The position numbers and the translations under genes were made by a program. 12,957 nt of DNA. It comes from Gammaproteobacteria bacterium (GTDB lineage: Bacteria; Pseudomonadota; Gammaproteobacteria; UBA1113). Below, one piece after another: positions 5,429 through 12,464 of the stretch (its first letter is position 1; every line of letters starts with the position of its first letter). The stretch lies in assembly GCA_019752835.1 (NCBI GenBank), contig JAIELR010000157.1, positions 1 to 12,957 on the forward strand. Reading direction: 5' to 3'. The notes below the pieces were generated by a model. The model saw only the letters and a list, made by a program, of their open reading frames with translations. It ran no database searches and had not been told where the DNA came from.

Positions 5429-5800
5429 TTGCGTATTTTTAAAAACAGAGCATTTCATGTTTGGACTGAATCCATAGGGTTGCCCGATGATAATCTTGTT
5501 GTTGCTGTTGAAGAAATTATGCATGGTCTCTGTGAGTCTAGATTAGGCGGGCATGTATATAAAAAGCGAATTGCTGTTAACGATAGAGGTAAAAGCGCAG
5601 GAATAAGGACTATTCTTGCATATAAAACAGAAAAAATGGCGGTTTTTATGTACGGATTTGCTAAAAATAAACGTGATAATGTTACTAAAAAAGAATTAGA
5701 GGCATTAAAATTGTTAGGAAAAATATATTTTTCTTATGATGACCAGCAACTTCGGCAAGCAATTCATTACGGTGAACTAATAGAGGTGGTGAAAATATGA
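5429..5800 (+). CDS. RelE-family toxin (PF06296-like) of a type II toxin-antitoxin pair
   Basis: The 123-residue protein matches the RelE-superfamily group formerly called DUF1044. It starts L-R-I-F-K-N-R-A-F, then L-G-G-H-V-Y-K-K-R-I-A, R-G-K-S-A-G-I-R-T, V-F-M-Y-G-F-A-K-N-K-R-D-N, and ends Y-G-E-L-I-E-V. Relatives are mRNA interferases that cut ribosome-bound transcripts; the K-K-R, R-G-K-S and Y-G-F-A-K blocks hold the conserved basic residues. I chose TTG at 5429 because family members begin at this RIFK segment, AGGGA lies 9 nt before it, and the promoter overlaps the upstream in-frame ATG (5393). The stop overlaps the antitoxin start as ATGA. The gene looks complete. Confidence 0.8.
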   Translation: MRIFKNRAFHVWTESIGLPDDNLVVAVEEIMHGLCESRLGGHVYKKRIAVNDRGKSAGIRTILAYKTEKMAVFMYGFAKNKRDNVTKKELEALKLLGKIYFSYDDQQLRQAIHYGELIEVVKI

Positions 5801-6102
5801 AGCAATCAATCTTGGAAATGGTACATACATCAGCCAATGGGCTTTATGAAGCAGGGTTGGTCGATACAACCACCATGCGTGAATTTGATGCTCTCTGTCT
5901 TCCTCCAGTCAAAAATTTGACGCCTAGTGAAATTAAAAAAATTCGTTTACGTGAAAAACTCAGCCAAGCTGTTTTTGCTATGTATCTCAATATTAGTCCA
6001 TCAACCGTGAAGAAATGGGAGACTGGCGAAAAACACCCAAGCGGCGCTTCACTTAAGCTTTTAAATTTAGTTTATCAACATGGACTTTCGATTGTGGCGT
6101 AA
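5797..6102 (+). CDS. HigA-like XRE antitoxin
   Basis: The 101-residue protein pairs with the RelE-like toxin directly upstream (4-nt overlap ATGA). The N-terminal 40 residues (G-L-Y-E-A-G-L-V-D, then M-R-E-F-D-A-L-C-L-P-P-V) form the usual linker of this antitoxin family. A helix-turn-helix follows at about 45-95, with I-R-L-R-E-K-L-S-Q-A-V-F-A and S-P-S-T-V-K-K-W-E-T-G-E-K-H-P-S-G. It should bind and silence the toxin and repress the shared promoter. The toxin-first order is typical for higBA-like pairs. The pair sits between the pil cluster and the DUF4143 ATPase gene, and looks intact. Confidence 0.85.
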   Translation: MKQSILEMVHTSANGLYEAGLVDTTTMREFDALCLPPVKNLTPSEIKKIRLREKLSQAVFAMYLNISPSTVKKWETGEKHPSGASLKLLNLVYQHGLSIVA

Positions 6103-6192
6103 TAAATACCATCTATATTTTCAATGTCTACGCCGTTAGACTGTTCGTTATTAATTATTCTATTCCTGGATAATGGGCCCGCTGATAACACA

Positions 6193-6240
6193 TTTAGTCA
6201 TATAGCATTGACTAAATTTAGTCAATGCTATATGATCAAA
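6193..6240. promoter_or_regulatory. Perfect 38-bp palindrome forming two tandem operator-like sites
   Basis: Bases 6198-6235 are a perfect, spacer-free palindrome. The wider stretch reads as two sites in a row: TTTAGTCA-TATAGCAT-TGACTAAA (6193-6216) and TTTAGTCA-ATGCTATA-TGATCAAA (6217-6240), with mutually complementary 8-nt spacers. It ends 2 nt before the ATG at 6243. It could be a repressor site or a transcript hairpin hiding the ribosome binding region. Confidence 0.6.
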
Positions 6241-6242
6241 CA

Positions 6243-7616
6243 ATGGACATACTTTTTGACATACATAACTCTCATCTTGAAGACCCATCGCGATTTGCCG
6301 AGCGGGATCCGCAACTGCATCGCCTGCAGTTACTACCCTATCGTTATGTCCCAGCATTGTTGCAGCAATTTCCAACCAATATCCCTGGAATTTATACCCT
6401 AGGTGGTGGGCGACAAATTGGAAAAACGACGCTACTCAAGCAATGGATGCAGCAGTTACTGCACCAAGGAGTACAACCGGCTGCCATCGTATTTTTGTCG
6501 GGAGAAATGATTGACGATCAGCATAGTCTTCTACGGATACTGCGCTCCCAACTCGACACAATGCCAGTTACCGGCATAAAGTATATTTTATTGGATGAAG
6601 TCAGCTATATCCGTGATTGGGATAAAGCCGTCAAATATGCAGCAGATTCGGGATTGTTAGACCAAGTCATTCTGATGTTAACTGGCTCTGATTTAGTGCT
6701 CATGCAAGAAGCCAGAATGCGTTTCCCAGGGCGTCGCGGCCAGGCTGACCAAGTGGATTTTCATCTTTATCCCCTATCATTTCGTGAAACTGTCATACTC
6801 AAGCGTGCCAACACTCCCGCGTTGGAGAGTGCGAAAAACGATCAAATGGTGCTTGCGCTACCGATGTTGTATGAAGAGTTTGAGCAGTATTTAATTCATG
6901 GTGGCTATTTAACCGCAATCAACGATTATGCCACTAACAATAAAATTACCGCCGCGACTTTAATGACGTATTCCGATTGGGTGCGGGGCGATATGTTAAA
7001 ACGCGGTAAACACGAACATTACTTGCGCGAAATATTGAGCGCAATCATTAAGCGCTATATGACGCAAGTGAGTTGGAATGCGTTAGCTCGAGATTTATCC
7101 ATCGACCATCCTAAAACGGTTGCCGATTATATTGCGCTGCTGGAATCTATGGATGCGGTGTTTGTGCAAGCCGCATTACTTGAAGACAAACTCTGCGCTG
7201 CGCCTAAAAAAGCGCGTAAAGTAATGTTTGCCGATCCCTTTATTTTTCATGCAATTAGCGCCTGGCTACAGTCGCAACAGGGACGGTTTGTTGATCAGAT
7301 AGCGGAGACTTTAAAAAAACCGGAAATATGTGCAGCCTTGGTCGAATCTATTGTTGTTACTCATTATCGGCGTTTTTATCAGACTTATTATATTAAGGCC
7401 GAAGGTGAAGTAGATGTGGCTTATATTGATAATGGGCAGTTTTGGCCAGTTGAAATTAAATGGCGGGGACAATTGCATACCAAAGATTTGAAGCAAATTT
7501 TGAAATATCCGAATGGCAAAATCTTAACACGCTTTCATGAGTCGAGGATGATTGGTCATTTACCTGCCGAGCCATTACCCTGGGCTTTATGGAAGATGGA
7601 TCATCCTCTGCATTAA
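6243..7616 (+). CDS. AAA ATPase with DUF4143 and a nuclease-like C-terminal domain
   Basis: The 457-residue protein has Walker A G-G-G-R-Q-I-G-K-T at 54-62 and Walker B I-L-L-D-E at 115-119 (AAA_14 domain), then an all-helical middle and a DUF4143 region. The C terminus has E-V-D at 389-391 and P-V-E-I-K-W at 402-407, the E/D-x(n)-E-x-K pattern of PD-(D/E)XK nuclease-like folds. Families of this build are widespread in bacteria and archaea, and their role is unsettled; defence or mobile-element links are speculation. I chose ATG 6243 over 6225 because the latter lies inside the palindrome; neither has a clear Shine-Dalgarno. The downstream neighbour is a dead pntA stub, so the gene is probably transcribed alone. 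Confidence 0.8.
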   Translation: MDILFDIHNSHLEDPSRFAERDPQLHRLQLLPYRYVPALLQQFPTNIPGIYTLGGGRQIGKTTLLKQWMQQLLHQGVQPAAIVFLSGEMIDDQHSLLRILRSQLDTMPVTGIKYILLDEVSYIRDWDKAVKYAADSGLLDQVILMLTGSDLVLMQEARMRFPGRRGQADQVDFHLYPLSFRETVILKRANTPALESAKNDQMVLALPMLYEEFEQYLIHGGYLTAINDYATNNKITAATLMTYSDWVRGDMLKRGKHEHYLREILSAIIKRYMTQVSWNALARDLSIDHPKTVADYIALLESMDAVFVQAALLEDKLCAAPKKARKVMFADPFIFHAISAWLQSQQGRFVDQIAETLKKPEICAALVESIVVTHYRRFYQTYYIKAEGEVDVAYIDNGQFWPVEIKWRGQLHTKDLKQILKYPNGKILTRFHESRMIGHLPAEPLPWALWKMDHPLH

Positions 7617-7699
7617 CCTACACTAAATTATCTTCAAGATAAATTTGAGTTTCTACAAGAAAAAAAATTTGTTTTTCGTGGATAGGGTGAAAATTGGAA

Positions 7700-7816
7700 A
7701 TGATACATCTGAAACAAATCCTCGTCGTAAAAGAAACACGAGAAGGTGAATGCCGCGTTGCTTTAACGCCGGAAGCCGTTGGTACTTTGGTTAAAAAACA
7801 CTATAGCGTGACTTAA
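7700..7816 (+). pseudogene. pntA: pntA (NAD(P) transhydrogenase alpha), 5' fragment
   Basis: Thirty-eight codons from the ATG at 7700 give L-V-V-K-E-T-R-E-G-E-C-R-V-A-L-T-P-E-A-V-G-T-L-V-K. This is the signature start of the AlaDh/PntA N-terminal domain (consensus KExxxGExRVALTPxxVxxL). The homology ends at about residue 36, where the native protein would continue into its nucleotide-binding domains, and the frame stops at 7814. Alanine dehydrogenase shares this start, so pntA is the likelier but not the only choice. The 3' end meets the truncated parE gene coming from the other side. Confidence 0.75.
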
Positions 7817-8012
7817 AAGGCCAGAATCGTACCTGTTTATCCGTTAAGTCTCCTCTTTTATGACCAATAAAAGCATTTTCTGAAAGCATATCCAATGTTT
7901 CAAAAAGGCTATCCATAAATTTCATCGCAGCAACTCGATTGTCAAGAGCAATAAAAGTGATTATTTCATCAATATCTTGCTCCGCTATTTGAGATAAGAA
8001 ATAGTTGCTCAT
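7791..8012 (-). pseudogene. parE: parE-like toxin, truncated at its 3' end
   Basis: The 73-residue frame begins like ParE: Y-F-L-S-Q-I-A-E-Q-D-I-D-E-I-I-T-F-I-A, then a helix with F-M-D-S-L-F-E-T-L-D-M-L-S-E, and V-R-F-W-P-F-K-S. Full-length ParE is about 95-100 residues and continues with a strand Y-(L/V)-I-(I/V)-Y and a final segment containing conserved Arg and His. Here the match ends at W-P-F-K-S and the next few residues come from antisense pntA. The gene starts 2 nt after the parD stop, as in parDE operons. The toxin, a gyrase poison in this family, is probably inactive. Confidence 0.7.
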
Positions 8013-8014
8013 TT

Positions 8015-8269
8015 TTATCCCATATTTTTGATTTTATTACTTAGTCGTTTATAAGATTCTTTCGCATCTATTTTTTTACCTGATTTTAGTTGAACCAAAC
8101 CAACGTCTATTGATTGGCTCAGCTGCTCAATTCGTTGTTTTTGAATATCATCATAATTATGCATCAATCTCAATGACTCGCGGATAACCTCGCTCGCTGA
8201 AGTGTATAACCCACTATTAACTTTCTCATGAACATACTTTTCAAGTTCTGTTGTCAATGAAACATTCAT
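8015..8269 (-). CDS. parD: ParD-family antitoxin
   Basis: The 84-residue protein starts M-N-V-S-L-T-T-E-L-E-K-Y-V, then S-G-L-Y-T-S-A-S-E-V-I-R-E-S-L-R-L, the ribbon-helix-helix DNA-binding domain of CC2985/ParD antitoxins. The C-terminal 40 residues are a charged tail that would wrap the toxin. ATG 8269 is preceded by GGAG with 8-nt spacing; upstream in-frame ATGs would add residues not seen in the family. Its partner parE is cut short, so parD may persist as an autorepressor or an anti-addiction factor. Confidence 0.8.
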   Translation of the reverse strand: MNVSLTTELEKYVHEKVNSGLYTSASEVIRESLRLMHNYDDIQKQRIEQLSQSIDVGLVQLKSGKKIDAKESYKRLSNKIKNMG

Positions 8270-8298
8270 GGCAAACACTCCTATGTAAGAATAATTAT

Positions 8299-8312
8299 TA
8301 TAACGAATTATA
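8299..8312 (-). promoter_or_regulatory. parD -10 box within a palindrome
   Basis: TATAAT on the minus strand (8312-8307) is the left part of TATAATTCGTTATA, an inverted repeat (TATAA/TTATA). A repressor such as ParD bound here would block the promoter. No convincing -35 box is visible. Confidence 0.45.
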
Positions 8313-8409
8313 GCATACATTAACATAGTTTGTTATAGATAAAGAATCTTAAATATTACCGAAATCGATTATGAGGGATTATTCTATTTAAGCAATGTAT
8401 CAGTCAAAA

Positions 8410-8438
8410 TTGACAAAAAAGCAAACAAAATGTACAAT
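8410..8438 (+). promoter_or_regulatory. Sigma-70 promoter of the gsp operon
   Basis: A perfect TTGACA (8410-8415), a 17-bp spacer and TACAAT (8433-8438) make a near-consensus promoter. Transcription should start near 8445, giving a leader of about 35 nt before gspE. The -35 box overlaps a palindrome, GTCAAAATTGAC (8403-8414), which may be an operator. It is followed by C-runs and no recognisable riboswitch. Confidence 0.8.
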
Positions 8439-8479
8439 CCCCCCTTGAAACCCCCTTTTTATCCTTGGCGTAGCAATGT

Positions 8480-10009
8480 ATGAGCAATCTAAATGAGACC
8501 GAAATGCGTTTGGCGCCTGATAGCGATTTAGTTGATATTGCCTTAAAAAAAATCCCTTTTTATTTTGCGAAGCGACACGGGGTTGCGCTCACAAGTTATG
8601 ATGAGCAGCAAGCTGATGTTGTCTATACCGGAGCGTTGAAATCTGCGGTTTTTATGGAGTTGCGGCGTTTTTTAGGCTTGCCATTGCAGCTGACTCATTT
8701 AACCAAAGAAGACTTTGAAATAACCTTGGCTAAGCTTTATGAGGCGCAGGACGAGGCTACGCAGCAGATTAACCAGGAAGTAGAGGATGAGCTCGATTTA
8801 AGTGAAATGATGCAATCGATGCCCAAAACAGAAGATTTGCTCGATAGTGCCGATGATGCGCCTATTATCCGTTTGATCAATGCCTTATTGTCGCAAGCTA
8901 TCAAAACCCAGGCTTCTGATATTCATATTGAACCTTTTGAAGATAAACTCGTTATTCGCTATCGTATCGATGGCGTGTTGCGGGAAATGTTGGCGCCGCA
9001 ACGCGTATTAGCGCCGTTGATTATTTCTCGAATCAAAGTGATGGCCAAACTCGATATCGCTGAAAAGCGTTTGCCGCAAGATGGACGGATTGCCCTTAAA
9101 ATTGGTGGACGACAGGTGGATGTGCGGGTTTCCACCATGCCATCGGGTCATGGTGAGCGCGTGGTATTACGGTTATTGGACAAACAAGTTGCTCATCTTG
9201 ATTTAAATCATCTAGGGATGGGACAGGAAACCCAGAAATTAGTGACGGAATTGATTGCCAAGCCTCATGGGATCATTTTGATTACCGGCCCCACAGGCTC
9301 GGGGAAAACCACTTCGCTTTATGCCATGCTCACCAGTTTGAATGAACCTTCACGTAATATTTTAACCGTTGAAGATCCCATTGAGTATTATTTGCAGGGC
9401 ATCGGCCAAACACAAGTCAATCACAAGGTGAACATGACCTTTGCCAAGGGATTGCGCGCCATGTTGCGACAAGACCCTGATGTGGTTATGATAGGGGAAA
9501 TTCGCGATCTAGAAACCGCTGAAATTGCCGTTCAAGCGAGCTTGACAGGGCATTTAGTTTTATCGACCTTGCATACCAATACAGCGATAGGCGCTATTAC
9601 CCGATTAAAAGACATGGGTGTGGAGCCTTTCTTGCTAGCCTCGAGTTTAATTGGGGTTGCCGCACAACGGTTGGTTCGTGTTTTATGCTCGCATTGTAAA
9701 CAAGCGGCGATGGCGACACCAACAGAGTGTGATATTTTAAAGGCAGATCCAGCTAATCCACCTACGATTTATCATACTAAGGGTTGCGATCAGTGCAATT
9801 ATATTGGTTATCGTGGCCGAACAGGGATTTATGAGTTGATTGCGATTAAGGATGATTTACGCGAAATGATACATTCCCAAGTGAGTGAGCAAGACATGGA
9901 TAATTACTGTCGTAAACACTATCCCAGTATACGCCAAGACGGTATGCGTCGCATTTTAGCGGGGCAAACTACGATGGAAGAGGTTCTCCGAGTCACTAAT
10001 GAGCGATAA
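8480..10009 (+). CDS. gspE: Type II secretion assembly ATPase GspE
   Basis: This 509-residue cytoplasmic motor energises pseudopilus assembly through GspF and GspL. Visible in order: an N-terminal T2SSE_N-type domain (1-130); the N2 region with A-S-D-I-H-I-E-P and R-Y-R-I-D-G-V-L; Walker A G-P-T-G-S-G-K-T at 270-277; the Asp box around E-D-P-I-E-Y; Walker B D-V-V-M-I-G-E-I-R-D starting at 334; and the His box S-T-L-H-T-N. The tetracysteine zinc site has C403/C406 and C436/C439. All catalytic motifs are present and the length is normal. The zinc site and the gspF-H neighbours separate it from the PilB paralogue. The ATG at 8480 has only a weak Shine-Dalgarno. It is the first gene of the operon; gspC and gspD are not next to it. 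Confidence 0.93.
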   Translation: MSNLNETEMRLAPDSDLVDIALKKIPFYFAKRHGVALTSYDEQQADVVYTGALKSAVFMELRRFLGLPLQLTHLTKEDFEITLAKLYEAQDEATQQINQEVEDELDLSEMMQSMPKTEDLLDSADDAPIIRLINALLSQAIKTQASDIHIEPFEDKLVIRYRIDGVLREMLAPQRVLAPLIISRIKVMAKLDIAEKRLPQDGRIALKIGGRQVDVRVSTMPSGHGERVVLRLLDKQVAHLDLNHLGMGQETQKLVTELIAKPHGIILITGPTGSGKTTSLYAMLTSLNEPSRNILTVEDPIEYYLQGIGQTQVNHKVNMTFAKGLRAMLRQDPDVVMIGEIRDLETAEIAVQASLTGHLVLSTLHTNTAIGAITRLKDMGVEPFLLASSLIGVAAQRLVRVLCSHCKQAAMATPTECDILKADPANPPTIYHTKGCDQCNYIGYRGRTGIYELIAIKDDLREMIHSQVSEQDMDNYCRKHYPSIRQDGMRRILAGQTTMEEVLRVTNER

Positions 10010-10010
10010 A

Positions 10011-10137
10011 TATCCCCCTCGTTATTGAATCTGCGGCGTTGTTGCTTTTGGACAACTCGCCATCGTCATGTACAGGAAGTACACTCCTCGGCTCGCGCCA
10101 AAAGCGCCTAGCCGCAAATCCAATAACGAGGGGGATA
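10011..10137. repeat. 127-bp palindromic element filling the gspE-gspF gap
   Basis: The outer arms 10011-10027 and 10121-10137 are perfect 17-bp inverted repeats (TATCCCCCTCGTTATTG). Inside, imperfect arms pair TGCGGC and GCTTTTGG blocks, and the centre has TGTAC-AGGAA-GTACA (10069-10083). The element begins 1 nt after the gspE stop. Its right arm provides GAGGGGGAT, the ribosome site for gspF. The transcript could form a long hairpin that affects gspF expression or mRNA stability. Confidence 0.85.
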
Positions 10138-10142
10138 GCCTT

Positions 10143-11372
10143 ATGGCAGCCTATACCTATACAGCATTGGACAGCAAAGGCGTTCAACTAGAAGGCGTTC
10201 TGGAGGCAGATTCTTTGCGCCTTGCTCGCCAACAATTACGAGATCAAGGCTATATTCCTGTTGAAGTATCGATCTTCGCCGAAACGGCCAAAAATAAATT
10301 GGCATCAACGAGACTTTTTTCCTTTGGCGGATTGCGTTTAACGGTCAAGCAATTGTCTTTGGTCACTCGACAACTAGCCACCCTACTTGCCGCCGGTATT
10401 CCTTTAGAGGAAGTTTTACTCGGCGTCGGTGAACAAGCCGAAAAGCCCAAAATTAAAAGCATTTTATTATCGGTGCGAAGCAAAGTATTAGAAGGAAATT
10501 CATTGGCCTCTGGGATGGCCGATTTCCCGCATGCTTTTCCTGCTCTGTATCGCGCCACCATTGCTGCGGGCGAACAAACAGGTCGTTTGGATACGGTATT
10601 GATCAGATTAGCTGATTATACAGAGCGTCAACAAGAGATGCGTCAAAAGATCCAACAAGCCTTGATATATCCAACCTTAATGACCAGTGTGTCAGTCATT
10701 ATTGTCATTTTTTTAATGATTTTTGTGGTGCCTAAGATGGTCGCCGTGTTTAGCACCAATTCGCAAATTTTGCCCTTAGCAACGCGTGTATTACTCGTCA
10801 TCAGTCATAGCATGAAATATGTGGGTCCAGCTTTTCTTGTGTTTGGATCAGCATTTCTCATCGGATTTGCACATATCCTTCGAAAAAATAAAGACGTTCG
10901 GCGAAGATTTCATCGTGGATTGCTTAAGATACCTTTATTGGGTAAGACCATTAAAGCCATCAATACCGCGCGATTTTCTCGAACTTTTGGTATTTTGCTG
11001 GCAGCTGGCGTGCCTGTGTTAGAGGCGATGAAAATCAGTGCGGATTTAGTGAACAATTTACCTATTCATGAGGCACTAAGTGTCGCCATTCTTCGGGTTC
11101 GTGAGGGCGTTGCCATAAATCAAGCGCTTAAATTAAGCCTATATTTCCCTTCAATGAGTTTACATTTAATTGCGAGTGGCGAGGCAACCGGTCAATTAGA
11201 AGCGATGCTAGAACGAGCGGCAAATAACCAAGAAAAAGAAGTAGAACGATTGATTGATACGTTATTGACATTATTTGAGCCGTTACTGATCTTGGGTATG
11301 GGTTCCGTGGTATTATTCATCGTTATGGCGGTATTGCTGCCGGTATTTTCACTTAATCAATTTGCAGGTTAA
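10143..11372 (+). CDS. gspF: Type II secretion inner-membrane platform protein GspF
   Basis: The 409-residue polytopic protein couples GspE to pseudopilus assembly. The start M-A-A-Y-T-Y-T-A-L-D-S-K-G is the family's usual N terminus, which is why I take ATG 10143 rather than the in-frame ATG 10068 inside the repeat. Two T2SSF domains are visible, each with L-A-(T/A)-L-L-A-A-G-(I/V)-P and a G-E-x-T-G-(R/Q)-L-(D/E) motif. There are three membrane segments, at about 180-201, 228-247 and 377-402. Length and order are standard. Translation depends on the GAGGGGG ribosome site in the right arm of the repeat. It ends 13 nt before gspG. Confidence 0.93.
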   Translation: MAAYTYTALDSKGVQLEGVLEADSLRLARQQLRDQGYIPVEVSIFAETAKNKLASTRLFSFGGLRLTVKQLSLVTRQLATLLAAGIPLEEVLLGVGEQAEKPKIKSILLSVRSKVLEGNSLASGMADFPHAFPALYRATIAAGEQTGRLDTVLIRLADYTERQQEMRQKIQQALIYPTLMTSVSVIIVIFLMIFVVPKMVAVFSTNSQILPLATRVLLVISHSMKYVGPAFLVFGSAFLIGFAHILRKNKDVRRRFHRGLLKIPLLGKTIKAINTARFSRTFGILLAAGVPVLEAMKISADLVNNLPIHEALSVAILRVREGVAINQALKLSLYFPSMSLHLIASGEATGQLEAMLERAANNQEKEVERLIDTLLTLFEPLLILGMGSVVLFIVMAVLLPVFSLNQFAG

Positions 11373-11385
11373 TAGGGGCAAAAAA

Positions 11386-11850
11386 ATGCAAAGAGTTTCT
11401 AATATTATTTCACGTGGTTTTACACTGATTGAAGTGATGGTGGTGGTGGTTATTTTGGGTATTCTGGCTGCTATGGTCGTTCCCAAAATTATGAGTCGAC
11501 CCGATCAAGCCAAAATTGTTAAAGCGCAACAAGATGTGATGGCCATTCAAAGTGCTCTTGATCTTTACAAGCTAGATAATGGTTTTTATCCGACGACTGA
11601 TCAAGGTTTGCAAGCACTTTCAACCAAACCTGATTCTGATCCCGTTCCTCAAAGCTGGAAAGCAGGTGGGTATTTGCAAAGTTTACCTATTGATCCATGG
11701 AATAAGCCTTATCAATATTTGAATCCTGGTGTGCATGGCGATGTTGATGTCTTTTCGTATGGCCCAACGGGTAAAGCTGGTGCCGGTGAAATAGGTAATT
11801 GGAATAGTTCGGGTCAGCAGAGTAGTGGCACTACAACAACGAGCAATTAA
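11386..11850 (+). CDS. gspG: Major pseudopilin GspG
   Basis: The 154-residue precursor has an 11-residue leader ending S-R-G, then F-T-L-I-E-V-M-V-V-V-V-I-L-G-I-L-A-A, the cleavage site and stalk, with Glu at mature position 5. The body contains the GspG hallmarks Y-K-L-D-N-G-x-Y-P-T-T-D-Q-G-L-Q-A-L and D-P-W-N-K-P-Y-Q-Y. The C terminus has S-Y-G-P-T-G-K-A-G-A-G-E-I-G-N-W at 124-139. Most GspG proteins have a D-G and a D-(x)-D-I before the G-N-W, which hold a structural calcium; here these acids are Thr and Gly-Glu and the loop is shorter. ATG 11386 follows AGGGG; an in-frame TTG at 11362 would overlap gspF and is unlikely. Confidence 0.93.
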   Translation: MQRVSNIISRGFTLIEVMVVVVILGILAAMVVPKIMSRPDQAKIVKAQQDVMAIQSALDLYKLDNGFYPTTDQGLQALSTKPDSDPVPQSWKAGGYLQSLPIDPWNKPYQYLNPGVHGDVDVFSYGPTGKAGAGEIGNWNSSGQQSSGTTTTSN

Positions 11851-11855
11851 GCCGT

Positions 11856-12464
11856 ATGACAATTCAAATGAATTGTAGGGGCAGCCCTCCGTGGCTGCCC
11901 AAATGCCGAGCGTTTACCCTAATCGAAATTTTAGTGGTCATCGTTATTATTGGCATCGTCACCGCGACAACATTATTTACGTTGGGTGATGGTGGCCAAT
12001 CAAGACGAATTCAAGCCATGGCAACGCAATTACAGACGGCATTAGGATTAGCACAAACGCAAGCCATATTGACGAGTACCGCTATTGGATTTAAAGCGAA
12101 TGCTCATAGCTATTCATTTTATTTGTTTACCACGCAAAAAGATCGTCAAAGTATGCGTTTAAATGCTGCATGGGTACCGATAAAGAATAATACTGTTCTT
12201 ACGGCTCAGAAAATTCCTACCTATATTTATCTATCCATTGCAACCGGTGATAGTCTATTTAAAAAAGGACAAATGTTTGTCGGGAATCCATCTAAAAATA
12301 AACCCGATATCCTTATTTTACCGAGTGGCGGATTTACGCCTTTTATATTGATTATCAGTGATAAAAACAAAAATAAAGGTTATGTGATCAACGGTGATCG
12401 TGCCGGTAACTTAACGTTAACAGTATGGGTTTCAAAAAAGGCTAATCATGCGCAATCTGCTTAA
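11856..12464 (+). CDS. gspH: Minor pseudopilin GspH, leader partly repeat-encoded
   Basis: The 202-residue precursor has stalk F-T-L-I-E-I-L-V-V-I-V-I-I-G-I-V from residue 20, and a soluble beta-rich domain with F-K-A-N and I-L-P-S-G-G-F-T-P-F, as in GspH. It helps form the pseudopilus tip with GspI, J and K. Two oddities are visible. The 19-residue leader is largely encoded by palindromic repeat DNA (11859-11900), and the residue before the cleavage site is Ala (C-R-A/F-T-L-I-E) instead of the near-invariant Gly. No Shine-Dalgarno precedes the ATG at 11856, which lies 5 nt after the gspG stop, so translation probably depends on coupling. The 3' end overlaps gspI by 17 nt. Confidence 0.87.
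   Translation: MTIQMNCRGSPPWLPKCRAFTLIEILVVIVIIGIVTATTLFTLGDGGQSRRIQAMATQLQTALGLAQTQAILTSTAIGFKANAHSYSFYLFTTQKDRQSMRLNAAWVPIKNNTVLTAQKIPTYIYLSIATGDSLFKKGQMFVGNPSKNKPDILILPSGGFTPFILIISDKNKNKGYVINGDRAGNLTLTVWVSKKANHAQSA
11859..11900. repeat. Double palindrome in the gspH leader
   Basis: Two adjacent inverted repeats are ACAATTCA-AA-TGAATTGT (11859-11876) and GGGCAGCC-CTCCGT-GGCTGCCC (11879-11886 with 11893-11900). The second resembles a common dispersed hairpin type (TTGTAGGGGC, then complementary GC-rich arms). It is far more GC-rich than the surrounding gene and encodes residues 8-15 of the leader. Confidence 0.75.

Noticed and set aside
5400..5524. Minus-strand frame upstream of pilV taken as a full gene
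   Set aside because: Its first 40 codons run antisense through the conserved toxin gene; only the last 48 or so codons could be a remnant.
6124..6402. Open frames on both strands around the 38-bp palindrome
   Set aside because: They overlap the ATPase gene start and show no family features.
7617..7699. Imperfect inverted repeat CAAGAAAAA / TTTTTCGTG after the ATPase gene as a terminator
   Set aside because: The stem is AT-only with one mismatch, too weak to claim.
8439..8479. C-rich leader of gspE as a riboswitch
   Set aside because: It is only about 35 nt long with no recognisable aptamer fold.
10068..10142. In-frame ATG 25 codons upstream of the gspF start
   Set aside because: It lies inside the palindromic element, adds residues foreign to GspF, and the good GAGGGGG ribosome site serves ATG 10143.
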